64,000 bases of DNA from Planktothrix tepida PCC 9214 (GTDB taxonomy: Bacteria > Cyanobacteriota > Cyanobacteriia > Cyanobacteriales > Microcoleaceae): assembly GCF_900009145.1 (NCBI RefSeq), contig NZ_LN889782.1, forward strand, positions 1,471,269 through 1,535,268, given 5' to 3'. How positions within the stretch are numbered: the stretch's first letter is position 1; each line of letters begins with the position of its first letter. Shown piece after piece: positions 16,585 to 25,287 of this stretch. Below the pieces are notes generated by a model. That model was not told where the DNA came from. It did not search any database and saw nothing but the letters and a program-made list of their open reading frames with translations. The translations under genes were made by a program, and so were the position numbers.

Positions 16585-17298
16585 TTATAAAATATGGCGA
16601 TAGATATGTAACGGTAATTTTGTCCGTTTTTTAAAATCTAGAAAAGACTTATAACCCCCACGCTGTTGACGTTCTAAAACAATGATTTTAGCAGCATTGA
16701 TGTTTAGTCCTAATTCAACTAATTCATCAATTGACAACACATTTAACCGTCGCCAGGAATGATGGATTTCTTTATTAATATCAAAACTGAATAAAATTAA
16801 CGGTGCGATTCGTTGTAGCGTTGATTGAGGAATGCCAATTAATTCTGAAAGTTCTTCTAAACTCGTAAAATTGTAACCTTCCCGTTTCATTTCTTCTATT
16901 TGATTGGCATAAACAATCGGTAAATCTAATCCATGTACTAAATCATGTTTGGAGCAATTATTAATATCAATTTTATCTCGATGTTTAGCAATTAATTGGA
17001 TGAGATGAGATTCGTTTGAACTCGATAAAGGATTATGAAAAGTTTTAGCTAAAAATTCTTTTCTCAGAGCGATCGCTGTTATAATTTGACCGATCCAAAC
17101 TATGCCAGCAAAGGACGTATTTGATAAAATAAAAGCCGCAGCGACAAACCCTAACCCTGTATAAATCCAAGATTGAGTTTTGGTTTTATTTCCCGCATAG
17201 ACAATGGCTAACCCACCTAATACAGGAAATAAAGACCAGTATAACCACTGCGGAACTTTCTGAAACCATCGAGATAGATTGGACACGTTTAATGTCAC
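16585..17298 (-). CDS. Membrane protein with helix-hairpin-helix (ComEA-like) repeats
   Basis: A 237-aa protein. The N-terminal 85 residues hold two or three membrane helices (WLYWSLFPVLGGLAIVYAG and WIYTGLGFVAAAFIL). The C-terminal half has two HhH-like units: KIDINNCSKHDLVHGLDLPIVYANQI...SLEELSELIGIP and LNVLSIDELVELGLNINAAKIIVLERQQRGGYKSFLDF. The GGYKSFLDF ending is typical of ComEA-type HhH modules, which bind DNA without sequence preference. The start is uncertain: GTG at 17298 sits against the GGAG, and GTG at 17286 has better spacing. It lies 12 bp after the TM2-domain gene, so it is probably in one operon. Confidence 0.7.
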   Translation of the reverse strand: MTLNVSNLSRWFQKVPQWLYWSLFPVLGGLAIVYAGNKTKTQSWIYTGLGFVAAAFILSNTSFAGIVWIGQIITAIALRKEFLAKTFHNPLSSSNESHLIQLIAKHRDKIDINNCSKHDLVHGLDLPIVYANQIEEMKREGYNFTSLEELSELIGIPQSTLQRIAPLILFSFDINKEIHHSWRRLNVLSIDELVELGLNINAAKIIVLERQQRGGYKSFLDFKKRTKLPLHIYRHIL

Positions 17299-17310
17299 TC
17301 CTGTTGCTAT

Positions 17311-17658
17311 TTACAGTTCATTTAATAATTTCCGGCGTTTTTCTTCATATTCTTCGGCGGTAATGGCATCTTGATCATACAGTTTTTTCAGTTGAGAGAG
17401 TGCTACAGTAATATCCTGTGCAGAACGACTTCCATCTAAAACTGAGTAAGGAATACCTGGATTAAATTTAGCATTGAACGCTTGATCCGACATTAACAAT
17501 AAACCTAGAAAATCAAAAAAGGCTAGAAATCCGGGAATAAAAGTCCAAGAAAACAATAAATAAAGAATTCCGCCTAAATTTTCCCCTAAATAAAACTTAT
17601 GAACTCCAAATATCCCTAAAAAGAAAGCCAGTAACGCGGCTACGATTTTATTTTTCAT
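17311..17658 (-). CDS. TM2-domain protein with SHOCT-like tail
   Basis: A 115-aa membrane protein. Residues 1-70 are a TM2 domain: KNKIVAALLAFFLGIFGVHKFYLG, then a second helix LLFSWTFIPGFLAFFDFLGLLLMS. The C-terminal 35 residues (VALSQLKKLYDQDAITAEEYEEKRRKLL) match the short C-terminal SHOCT pattern, a helical oligomerisation motif. GGAG lies upstream of the ATG. It is followed at 12 bp by the HhH membrane protein. The function is unknown; TM2 proteins are often envelope stress or cell-surface components. Confidence 0.8.
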   Translation of the reverse strand: MKNKIVAALLAFFLGIFGVHKFYLGENLGGILYLLFSWTFIPGFLAFFDFLGLLLMSDQAFNAKFNPGIPYSVLDGSRSAQDITVALSQLKKLYDQDAITAEEYEEKRRKLLNEL

Positions 17659-17717
17659 TGAGTGATCTCCTGAAGGTCAAGGGTTAAAATTGTTAATGAG
17701 ATTAAAATGAGTCGCAA

Positions 17718-17942
17718 CTAAAGATCTTTATTCAGGTTCTGGCTTTTGGAAAGCCGACCCATGAGAAAATATAACAAAATGATAGCAGTTTGTAGTTCAA
17801 GGATTGTCAAATAGCCCTTAACAAAAAAGTTAACATCCCAAGTAGAATTGCAATAAAAAATTAGAATACCTAGCACAGTGTAGGGAAGAAAACGAAATCG
17901 ACTCCAGAAGGGTCTGGGTTGATCGGTCTTAGCAGGAGTCAT
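17718..17942 (-). CDS. Small two-helix membrane protein, hypothetical
   Basis: A 74-aa protein with a basic N-terminus (RPFWSRFRF) and two membrane helices at about residues 19-33 and 44-61. I do not recognise it. It lies 59 bp upstream of the TM2 gene on the same strand and may be the first gene of that small membrane-protein operon. Confidence 0.55.
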   Translation of the reverse strand: MTPAKTDQPRPFWSRFRFLPYTVLGILIFYCNSTWDVNFFVKGYLTILELQTAIILLYFLMGRLSKSQNLNKDL

Positions 17943-18343
17943 GTTAAATTTTCCATCCTCATGAGTCAGAACTCAAACCTTAATAAGATTCGTCAATACT
18001 CTATATAAGTTTAACACATCAAACTTGAACGATTCCTGATGATTGAGCCTGCAATTTTTCCTCAGTCTAACAATATATAGACCAGTCCTGTCTGGGGTAT
18101 TAGGACATAGACTGATGCTAAAACCGCGCACAGAAAACTCTTTTCCAGCCTATTCCCTGTTCTCTGTTTCCTGTTCCCTATTCCCTGCTATACCTTTTTT
18201 TGTAAAAACTCGTATCCTGTGCTACACCATCTCTCAAAAGATTTGCTATCTTCATAGTAGGCATCTCCCTAGAGGAGAATGGACAATTTGTCAAACAGTT
18301 GTTACAGTTATTAATAATACTAGAGAACTGATAGGAGTCAACC
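17943..18343. promoter_or_regulatory. nblA upstream region with heptamer array
   Basis: This 400-bp region lies between a minus-strand gene and nblA. It contains a degenerate (TTCCCTG) heptamer array at 18152-18188, then the NtcA promoter at 18212-18252, and a leader of about 85 nt with TAGGAGT before the ATG. A 109-aa open frame crossing the region shows no family likeness and runs through the repeat, so I do not call it. Confidence 0.6.
18212..18252 (+). promoter_or_regulatory. NtcA-activated promoter of nblA
   Basis: A perfect NtcA box GTA-N8-TAC is at 18212-18225 (GTATCCTGTGCTAC). The -10 element TATCTT (TAN3T) is at 18247-18252, so the gap is 21 nt. This is the published architecture of class II NtcA-activated promoters (GTAN8TAC, 20-24 nt, TAN3T). 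nblA is a known NtcA target under nitrogen starvation. Confidence 0.85.
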
Positions 18344-18541
18344 ATGAATCAACCCGCAGAACTATCTCTTGAGCAACAATTTAGCCTGACTTCCTTTAAG
18401 CTGCAAGTCGGTCAAATGAGCCGAGAACAGGCGCAGGAATTTTTAATCAATCTCTATGAACACATGATGGTGCGGGAAAATATGTATCAGCATTTTCTCA
18501 AACACCATTGGGGTCTGGAGCCTAATTTTGTACAAGAATAA
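18344..18541 (+). CDS. nblA: Phycobilisome degradation protein NblA
   Basis: A 65-aa NblA. The family pattern is clear: LSLEQQFSLTSFKLQV, then MSREQAQEFLINLYEHMMVRE, then the C-terminal phycobilisome- and Clp-binding end YQHFLKHHWGLEP. NblA is a helical-hairpin adaptor that docks on phycobilisomes and hands them to ClpC-ClpP for degradation during nutrient starvation. AGGAG lies 8 bp upstream of the ATG. The promoter carries a perfect NtcA box, so expression should rise when nitrogen is scarce. Confidence 0.96.
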   Translation: MNQPAELSLEQQFSLTSFKLQVGQMSREQAQEFLINLYEHMMVRENMYQHFLKHHWGLEPNFVQE

Positions 18542-18548
18542 AACCAGA

Positions 18549-18587
18549 AGGTGTCGCAGTCGGCGACCTCTATCTCTCACTTTTTTT
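18549..18587 (+). terminator. Possible terminator after nblA
   Basis: A GTCGC/GCGAC hairpin (extended by AGGT and CCT with a bulge) follows the stop codon, then a run of seven T at 18581-18587. The gap between stem and T-run is longer than ideal. Confidence 0.4.
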
Positions 18588-18715
18588 CAAGGCGTGGGAA
18601 CAAGTTAGGGGTAATGGGGCGTCAACCTGCTTCTTCAAGGTCAAGCTCTTGACTCAAGTTAGGTTAACTCACCCGTGAATGAGGTTGAAATGGGAAACTA
18701 ATCCTAAACGATGAT

Positions 18716-19168
18716 TTATGATTTCCGTTCTAAAGTTGCTTCCATAACACTAATTAAATTCAGAGTATGTCCTGCCATGATTCCACTAGAATAATAATAA
18801 TGGTTGAGATCAACTTGTCTGAGGGTTTCAAACCCATTGCGACGTTGGCGGTCATCTCCTAACACTCGATAACGTTGCACAATCGATTCAGGGCCAACTA
18901 AACCTTCCCCTTCAATTTTGCCCAATTGACTGTGCTGTAAAACAAACGTATATTCTCTTTCGTTACTGTCTAATCTTCCCCGATACTGTAAAACAATATC
19001 TTCTCGATCTTGGCTGGGAAATACTAATTTTGTCACCATACTGAACCAGTCGCTTTGAGGCCAAGCAACAACTGTTTTTCCGCGAACGGCTATCGGCATT
19101 TCATTGCGATCAAGCCAATTTCCTTCTAATAACCATTGACCAGATTCCATTAAAAATGTGTGAGCCAC
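18716..19168 (-). CDS. Conserved hypothetical protein
   Basis: A 150-aa soluble protein with no signal peptide or membrane helix. The sequence alternates short hydrophobic strands with turns (GQWLLEGNWLDRN, VRGKTVVAWPQ, FVLQHSQLGKIEGEG, VQRYRVLGDD), which suggests a beta-barrel or lipocalin-like fold. It ends in a helix, HTLNLISVMEATL. Its size and style recall phycobiliprotein lyases of the CpcS group, but the expected lyase motifs are not seen, so I leave it unnamed. It is convergent with nblA. Confidence 0.55.
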   Translation of the reverse strand: MAHTFLMESGQWLLEGNWLDRNEMPIAVRGKTVVAWPQSDWFSMVTKLVFPSQDREDIVLQYRGRLDSNEREYTFVLQHSQLGKIEGEGLVGPESIVQRYRVLGDDRQRRNGFETLRQVDLNHYYYSSGIMAGHTLNLISVMEATLERKS

Positions 19169-19274
19169 AGTCCCACCCTTATTCTTCGCAGCTAGACTGA
19201 AAATTTTTAACCGATAGAAAACACAGAACTTCTAGTTTGCGAGATTATATGTTATCTATTGAAGTTCTTTACTT

Positions 19275-20420
19275 TCATGGTATCACGTTGGGAGTAAAGA
19301 CAGTATGAATTTCTCCCAGTAACACCTCAGAAACTGCCCCTGTTACTGAAGGTAAATTTCCAGGGATTCCTAACCAGCGCCAATAGGCTAAAACGGCAAA
19401 CGTGATCGCTTCTTTAAAATCAGCATTTAAGCCTAGTTCAGAAGTGGAAAAAACAGGAATCGGATTAAACAAAGTCTGTAACCGATATTTCAAATAGCGG
19501 TTATGGCTTCCCCCCCCACACAATAAAATTTCATCGGGTAACTGGGGCAAAAATTGACAATAACTGTGATAAATTGAAGCAGCGGTTAATTCAGTTAATG
19601 TCGCTAAAACATCGGCTGCACTTAACTTATAGGGTTCTAGTTCCGTTAAACAGCGTTGCCAATAGTCCCAACCAAATAATTCTCGTCCCGTCGATTTTGG
19701 GGGCGGTTGTTGAAAAAAATCTTGCTGTAACCATTGTTCTACCAAAGGCAGACAAGGCGTTCCCGTCGCTGCCCAGGCTCCATCTTTGTCATAACTTTGA
19801 GTGCCTTGGGAAAAATATTGTACCGCTAAATCCAGTAACGTATTTCCCGGCCCGGTATCCCAACCTAAGATCGGGGTAGAGTTCAGTTTCGGTAAATAAG
19901 TAACATTGCCAATTCCCCCGATATTTTGAATACAGCGATGATATTGGGGATGACGCAGCAGATAAGCATCCAGAATGGGAACCAGAGGTGCTCCATGACC
20001 TCCGGCGGCAATATCCCCCACCCTAAAGTTACTCACCGTTGTGATCCCTGTTAAATGGGCAATGAGTTCCCCCCGTCCCAGTTGCAGACTGTAACCGAGT
20101 TGGGTGCTTTGGGGAGGACGATGAAACACCGTTTGTCCGTGGGAACCAATGAGATCGGCTGGTTGAGAAGACTGTTGTAAGGTCATGACAGCCTGAGCAA
20201 AGGTTCGGGCGATCGCATCATCCAATTGAGCTAATTCTGCCAGGGAGAGGGGGGTTCCACTGCACACCTGCAAAATTTGCGATCGCAACTCCGAAGGATA
20301 GGGATAAGTTGCTCCTGTCACGAATTCCACCGTCAGATCCCGTTGGCAACCCGTAATCTCAACTAGAGCGACATCAATCCCATCAACGGAGGTTCCACTG
20401 ATCAAACCCATTACACGCAT
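19275..20420 (-). CDS. anmK: Anhydro-N-acetylmuramic acid kinase
   Basis: A 381-aa AnmK, which phosphorylates and opens 1,6-anhydro-MurNAc from recycled peptidoglycan to MurNAc-6-phosphate. The N-terminal signature [15 protein letters not shown] and the [12 protein letters not shown] motif are exact. The catalytic-Asp segment [16 protein letters not shown] is followed by QNIGGIGN and [19 protein letters not shown] motif lies near residue 320. The ATG at 20420 was chosen; the TTG two codons earlier is possible. The gene starts 17 bp after the PP2C gene and is probably in the same operon. Confidence 0.95.
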   Translation of the reverse strand: MRVMGLISGTSVDGIDVALVEITGCQRDLTVEFVTGATYPYPSELRSQILQVCSGTPLSLAELAQLDDAIARTFAQAVMTLQQSSQPADLIGSHGQTVFHRPPQSTQLGYSLQLGRGELIAHLTGITTVSNFRVGDIAAGGHGAPLVPILDAYLLRHPQYHRCIQNIGGIGNVTYLPKLNSTPILGWDTGPGNTLLDLAVQYFSQGTQSYDKDGAWAATGTPCLPLVEQWLQQDFFQQPPPKSTGRELFGWDYWQRCLTELEPYKLSAADVLATLTELTAASIYHSYCQFLPQLPDEILLCGGGSHNRYLKYRLQTLFNPIPVFSTSELGLNADFKEAITFAVLAYWRWLGIPGNLPSVTGAVSEVLLGEIHTVFTPNVIP

Positions 20421-20436
20421 TATCAATTACCGGGGA

Positions 20437-21177
20437 TTAACTCTCTACCGATCCAACCGCGACCACAATAACGGTAATATTGTCCCGCCCTTCCCGGTCT
20501 TTTGCTTCTTTGACTAAAGCCTTCGCTGCGGCTTCACAAGCTCGAATGGATTTGAGGTTAGCCGTGATGATTGTATCTGAAAGTTCTTCCGTCAACCCAT
20601 CACTACACAACAACAAACGATCTCCCGGTTGTACATCCATCTGATCAATACTAATTTCCGAAAGATCTTCGCGTCCCAAACATTGAGACAGAACATGACG
20701 CCAAGGATGAGAACGAGCCTCATCAGCAGTTAAGGCATTACGTTTCACCGCTTGAGCCACCCAAGTTTGATCTTCTGTAATTTGTTGTAACTGATGTCCG
20801 CGCAAACGATATAAACGAGAATCTCCGACATTGGCAAACCAAGGGTTCTCCTGATCTTCTCGGAATAAGGCGACAACCGCCGTTGTTCCCATGTCGGAGC
20901 GTTCAGGATGTTTTTGTTGATCCTTTAAAATAGCGTTGTTGGCGGCGACAAACGCATTTTTGAGGAGAATTGGGGATTGATCAGAACTCTCCCAATGCTC
21001 AAGGATGTATTCTTTAATGGTTTGGGAGGCAATCAAACTCGCCTCCTGACCTCCGGCGTGTCCGCCCATGCCATCAGCAACAATGAAAAAACGGCCATCA
21101 GGATCAATATAGTAAGCATCTTGGTTGACGTTCCGAACATTGCCTGTATCCGTCATCCCAGCGAAATAACGTTTCAT
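20437..21177 (-). CDS. PP2C-type Ser/Thr phosphatase (Stp family)
   Basis: A 246-aa PPM/PP2C phosphatase that removes phosphate from Ser/Thr, opposing Hanks-type kinases; two such kinases are in this window. The motifs are in order: GNVRNVNQDAYY, VADGMGGHAGGQEAS with the metal-binding Asp, SDMGTTAVVAL, ANVGDSRLYRLR, LLLCSDGLTEELSD and GRDNITVIVV. The ATG at 21177 gives MKRYFAGMTDTGNVR, the usual start. A TTG 11 codons upstream is less likely. It is probably co-transcribed with anmK. Confidence 0.93.
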   Translation of the reverse strand: MKRYFAGMTDTGNVRNVNQDAYYIDPDGRFFIVADGMGGHAGGQEASLIASQTIKEYILEHWESSDQSPILLKNAFVAANNAILKDQQKHPERSDMGTTAVVALFREDQENPWFANVGDSRLYRLRGHQLQQITEDQTWVAQAVKRNALTADEARSHPWRHVLSQCLGREDLSEISIDQMDVQPGDRLLLCSDGLTEELSDTIITANLKSIRACEAAAKALVKEAKDREGRDNITVIVVAVGSVES

Positions 21178-21310
21178 ACACAAATATTGGTTGATATCTA
21201 AAACTCCCAAGCGGGTTTTATCCTAAAATTTTCCAATATCTGCTGATCAGGATGCGTTTAAAGAGGGCTAGGATCAATCAAAATCTCGGAGTCTAAACGG
21301 AATCGTTGAT

Positions 21311-23080
21311 TTACATCATCCGATCCAAACGATCAATCCGTCGCAACAACCTTAAGAAAGCAATTCCTAGACCAACAGCTAAGAATAATACAACGAGAGC
21401 TAATCCCACCTTATCACTAATCAATAACAGTGTAGCTGATAGAGTGAAGGCACTGATCAGTACCGCGTAATTTGTCCCCATTTGGACATTACTCACCCGT
21501 CTTAATACCCGGTCGGTTTCCGCAAGACGAACCCGCATTCGGATATCTCCTTGTTCGAGTTTTTCCAAGGTATCTTCAATGCGTCCGGGTAAGCCTAACG
21601 CAGAAGAACTCACTTGAACCGCTTGGCGGCTGAGTTCATTAAAAATACTATTCGCGGTATTGGGAAGATTTCCATTAGACATAAGCTGCATGGCAAACGG
21701 CTGTGCCACCTCCATAAAGTTAAATTCCGGGTCGAGTCCTTTTCCGACGCCTTCTAAGGTCGAGAAAGCCCGCATTACAAAGGTAAAGGTTGCGGGAAAT
21801 CGAAAGGGTTGGTCATAAGCAATTTCATAAAGATCATCACTAATGGAAGCAATAGATTGATTTTCAAAGGGTTGATCCATAAAGTGATCTAACATATATT
21901 GAATCGACCGACGCACCGGCCCCATATCCCCTGTGGGTGCGAGTGCTCCGACCGCAATCAAAGATTTCATCACCCGATCCCCATCTTTTTGAGTAATCCC
22001 AAATAGGGTTTCCATGAGTTTTTCTCGCAGATTGGACGTAATTTGTCCCATCATGCCAAAATCATAAAAAATCAGTTCGCCACCGGGACTGACCGCAATA
22101 TTTCCGGGGTGGGGATCGGCATGGAAAAAGCCATGATTTAGGAGTTGTTGTAAATAAGCTTTAGCTCCCATTTGGGCAAGTTCTTTGCGATCAAGTCCTG
22201 ATGCTTCCAAGGCTTCATAATTGCTAATTTTAATCCCTGGAATATATTCTAAGGTCAGAACTCTAGGGGAGGTATATTGCCAAGAAACTCGGGGTACTTT
22301 TACCCAATCACAATCGCGGAAATTACGGCGGAACGTATCGGCATTGCGACCTTCATTCAGGTAGTCAATTTCTAACCATAAAATCCGGCAACATTCATCA
22401 TAAATACCGACCCAATCTCGACCTTTTCCCCAACGGGGATGATTTTGGAAGTACCGAGCAATGCCTCGCAGAATCGCTAAATCAATTTCAAATAGTTTTT
22501 TCAGTCCGGGGCGCTGAACTTTAACAACAACGTCTGCACCGGAATGCAGTTGGGCTTTATGAACTTGACCCAAACTCGCTGCTGCTAAGGGAATCGGATC
22601 AAAATTTTGGAATAAATCTTGAACGGTTTTACCCAGATCTTCTAGGATAATTTCTTCGGCTTGTTCATAGCTGAAGGCGGGAACTTTATCTTGGAGTTTT
22701 GAGAGTTCTTCTACATATTCGATGGGAAATAAATCGGCACGGGTGGAAAAGAGTTGTCCAACTTTAATAAATGTTGGCCCTAAATCTAAAAAGGTTTCCC
22801 TCACCCATATCGCTTGTGCTCGACGACGAGCATTTTTTTTCTCTTCGGTAAAACCGCCCCGGTAACTCCATTTTTTAGCATCGATCCACAACCAAGTTAA
22901 CCACGTCAATACAAACGTCCAAATATCAATAAAACGTCGTTGACGAGAATAATTTTTGCGGTTCCAACGATAAGCTTTTCCTCCATAATTCTGACGGAGG
23001 GGAGTTACAGAAGGCGGATTAATCCGTTGTTCCGCATCGGAACCCCGAATTGAGTGATTAACAGACACGACCGTTTCCAA
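21311..23080 (-). CDS. UbiB/AarF (ABC1) atypical kinase
   Basis: A 589-aa UbiB family protein. The Ala-rich nucleotide loop appears as AAASLGQVHKAQ, and the invariant KxGQ segment as FIKVGQLFSTRADLFP. The catalytic and metal-binding motifs are FFHADPHPGNIAV and IFYDFGMMGQ. Two membrane helices end the protein (AVLISAFTLSATLLL and LALVVLFLAVGLGIAFL). UbiB-family proteins are needed for plastoquinone/ubiquinone synthesis or lipid movement. In cyanobacteria and plastids they sit at the thylakoid (ABC1K). The start is unusual: TTG at 23080, with no in-frame ATG nearby. It follows the DUF6825-like gene by 44 bp, in one operon. Confidence 0.9.
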   Translation of the reverse strand: METVVSVNHSIRGSDAEQRINPPSVTPLRQNYGGKAYRWNRKNYSRQRRFIDIWTFVLTWLTWLWIDAKKWSYRGGFTEEKKNARRRAQAIWVRETFLDLGPTFIKVGQLFSTRADLFPIEYVEELSKLQDKVPAFSYEQAEEIILEDLGKTVQDLFQNFDPIPLAAASLGQVHKAQLHSGADVVVKVQRPGLKKLFEIDLAILRGIARYFQNHPRWGKGRDWVGIYDECCRILWLEIDYLNEGRNADTFRRNFRDCDWVKVPRVSWQYTSPRVLTLEYIPGIKISNYEALEASGLDRKELAQMGAKAYLQQLLNHGFFHADPHPGNIAVSPGGELIFYDFGMMGQITSNLREKLMETLFGITQKDGDRVMKSLIAVGALAPTGDMGPVRRSIQYMLDHFMDQPFENQSIASISDDLYEIAYDQPFRFPATFTFVMRAFSTLEGVGKGLDPEFNFMEVAQPFAMQLMSNGNLPNTANSIFNELSRQAVQVSSSALGLPGRIEDTLEKLEQGDIRMRVRLAETDRVLRRVSNVQMGTNYAVLISAFTLSATLLLISDKVGLALVVLFLAVGLGIAFLRLLRRIDRLDRMM

Positions 23081-23124
23081 AATGAAGTTGACCCAATAAG
23101 TGCGTGTTTTTACTACAACAGAGT

Positions 23125-23454
23125 TTACACGGTACGATTGCGATAGCGTTGGAGTTCAGATCGTAATTCCGCCACTTCCGCCCGTAGTTCGTCAATGGTG
23201 GCTTGCAAATCTACAGGTTCACCGTTGGAGGATGGGGAGTTAAAGGGGGAGGAACTATCACTGACAACAGTTCCGGCTTCTTGGGAGGCGCGTTCCATCA
23301 CCTGTTGGGTAAATTGTCGCAGATTTTCTTTCTGCTCGGCGTCAAATTTCCCCAGTTCACTCAGGAAGTTTGCCAGACCATTTCCCAGTTGTTCGTACAG
23401 TCCTTCAGCTAAGGCGCGGCCGACAAAAAACGAATTCACGGCGGGTTTACTCAT
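23125..23454 (-). CDS. DUF6825-like conserved small protein
   Basis: A 109-aa protein. Residues 8-30 (FFVGRALAEGLYEQLGNGLAN) are a conserved helix. A Glu/Lys-rich middle includes a possible coiled coil, and the end is IDELRAEVAELRSELQRYR, a clear leucine-zipper-like coiled coil. I recall this pattern from a family conserved in cyanobacteria and chloroplasts (DUF6825). The function is unknown. It is the first gene after the group II intron and precedes the UbiB-like gene by 44 bp, so splicing of the intron may be needed for its normal expression. Confidence 0.7.
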   Translation of the reverse strand: MSKPAVNSFFVGRALAEGLYEQLGNGLANFLSELGKFDAEQKENLRQFTQQVMERASQEAGTVVSDSSSPFNSPSSNGEPVDLQATIDELRAEVAELRSELQRYRNRTV

Positions 23455-23519
23455 AAAACTTATAGTTTTGCTAACTATTAGGGGTCGAGGGGGGCTTTAC
23501 AACCCCCAACTCCCATTCA

Positions 23520-23553
23520 GAACCGTGCTTGCGACTTTCATCGCACACGGCTC
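23520..23553 (-). ncRNA. Group II intron domain V
   Basis: A 34-nt catalytic hairpin with the conserved GAGCCGTGTGCGATGAAAG 5' side and the CAAGCACGGTTC 3' side. It starts on the base after the maturase stop codon. Confidence 0.95.
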
Positions 23554-25287
23554 CTAGTCTAATTGTCTGTTATCATCAGAACATCCGGTTTCTTTTGGGT
23601 TGTACGACCCATCGGTTGCCGTTTTAGTATCGTGACAATGGCGATGTAATAATTGCAGATTTTTATATTCATCTTTACCGCCTAGTGACGTGGGGATGAT
23701 ATGGTCGATCTCTGCAATATCTTCTGGGGTAAAATATTGTCCACAGAAATTGCATTTGCCTTTTTGCTTTTTGAGCAAAATTGCTACTCGTTTTGGGACA
23801 TCATAAGATGTTCCTTTTCTTGTACTCCAATACATCCAGTTTCCGTCATACGGTGATGCTTCAGGTCTTACAGTTACATGACGAGTAATAGGTGTTTCTG
23901 CATGGGTAAGTAATCTGTAACCTTTTTGGGTTTCAAAATTCCATGTTCTATTACCGTTCTTTTTGAAATAATGTTTCAGATTTTTGTAACCTGCTTTACC
24001 ACATCGGCTAACTGTCCATGCTCTTAATCTCAGCCATGTATTATGGTCTAAAAAGGAAAATGTTTCTTTGGAAACAGCTTTGGAATGGTAGTTACACCAT
24101 CCTCTTATGACTGGATTTAGGCGTTTGATTAATGCGTATTGAGGTGCAGTTTTGTGGGTTTTAATCACTTCTTTCACTTTATCCGCGTGAGCTTTAATTG
24201 CCTTTTTACTAGGTTTAATTAGGGTTTTAAATCCTAATTGTTTGGTGTTTCCTCCTGTTGTACCACAATGGTGTTTACCAACTGGATATTGTCGGAAATT
24301 CCAACCTAGAAAATCGAATCCTGGTTGTACCTTTTCGTCTTTTACTTCGATTTCTCTCAGTGTGTGACAGATTCGGGTTTTAGTTGGTTTCAGTTCTAAC
24401 CCGATGGGTTTTAACCATTCTTCGATAGCAATTTGGCACTGTTGTATGATTTCTAATTGTGGACTTATCACCACGAAATCATCGGCATATCTGATGACTT
24501 GAGCTTGAACGCGGTTATTCTTTTTAGGGAATTTGTGTTTAATTAACTCAATCATTCCATCCAGTGCGATGTTAGCAAGTAAAGGACTGATGACCCCCCC
24601 TTGCGGAGTGCCCGCCTCTGTTGCTTCAAATATGCCGTTATCCATCACTCCAGCTTTCAACCATTGTCTGATTTGGGCTTTTATTGTTGATGGACAATCA
24701 ATTTTGGACAGTAGGTAATCATGATTAATCTGGTCAAAACACTTTGAGATGTCAGCATCTAGGATGTAATATTCACCTTTGCTGATGCTTTGGAAGATTC
24801 GTGACATCGCGTCATGGGCAGAGCGTCCGGGTCTAAACCCGTAACTTTCACCCTCGAATCTGGCTTCCCATTGAGGTTCTAATGCCAATTTAACCAAGGC
24901 TTGCCTGACTCTATCTTGTAGAGTTGGGATTCCTAAAGGACGTTTTTCTCCGTTAGGTTTGGGTATCCATTTTCTTCGGAGTGGTTTCGCCTTTTGGTAT
25001 TTACTCAGGTTTTGAGCAAGTTCTAGTCGTTGCTTGGGTGTGATGGATTTAATGCCATCAACCCCGGCTGTTTTCTTGCCCTGATTATCTTGAGTAACCC
25101 TTCTGATTGCTAAGAGTTTGGCGTAATATGACTTAACTAGAAGTTTTTGGAGCTTTCGAGCTTTCGCATTTTGTCCCGATAATGATGCTTGGTAAATTCT
25201 CTTTTGCAGCTTAAATACTACCCGTTGGACTTTCGCCCAATTGATAGAATTCCATGCTTCCGTAGTCTTGGTTATACTCGTTTTCAC
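23554..25287 (-). CDS. ltrA: Group II intron RT/maturase with HNH endonuclease
   Basis: A 577-aa intron-encoded protein. The reverse transcriptase core keeps its blocks: GVDGIK, RPLGIPTLQDR, YGFRPGRSAHDA, ILDADISKCFDQINH, GTPQGGVISPLLANI and the catalytic RYADDFVV with intact YADD near residue 265. Domain X (maturase) follows with GWCNYHSKAVS. An HNH endonuclease with zinc pairs (CNFC...CH) and the EIDHIIPTSLGG motif lies at about 515-560. All domains appear intact, so splicing, target cleavage and retrohoming may still work. The stop codon abuts domain V. The protein is very probably translated from inside domain IV. Confidence 0.96.
   Translation of the reverse strand: MKTSITKTTEAWNSINWAKVQRVVFKLQKRIYQASLSGQNAKARKLQKLLVKSYYAKLLAIRRVTQDNQGKKTAGVDGIKSITPKQRLELAQNLSKYQKAKPLRRKWIPKPNGEKRPLGIPTLQDRVRQALVKLALEPQWEARFEGESYGFRPGRSAHDAMSRIFQSISKGEYYILDADISKCFDQINHDYLLSKIDCPSTIKAQIRQWLKAGVMDNGIFEATEAGTPQGGVISPLLANIALDGMIELIKHKFPKKNNRVQAQVIRYADDFVVISPQLEIIQQCQIAIEEWLKPIGLELKPTKTRICHTLREIEVKDEKVQPGFDFLGWNFRQYPVGKHHCGTTGGNTKQLGFKTLIKPSKKAIKAHADKVKEVIKTHKTAPQYALIKRLNPVIRGWCNYHSKAVSKETFSFLDHNTWLRLRAWTVSRCGKAGYKNLKHYFKKNGNRTWNFETQKGYRLLTHAETPITRHVTVRPEASPYDGNWMYWSTRKGTSYDVPKRVAILLKKQKGKCNFCGQYFTPEDIAEIDHIIPTSLGGKDEYKNLQLLHRHCHDTKTATDGSYNPKETGCSDDNRQLD

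Noticed and set aside
18043..18372. 109-aa open frame over the nblA promoter
   Set aside because: It runs through the heptamer array and the NtcA box and into nblA in another frame. Its composition is that of non-coding DNA.
18716..19168. CpcS/CpeS-type bilin lyase
   Set aside because: The size and beta-rich style fit, but the typical lyase start and conserved residues are not seen, so I left it as hypothetical.
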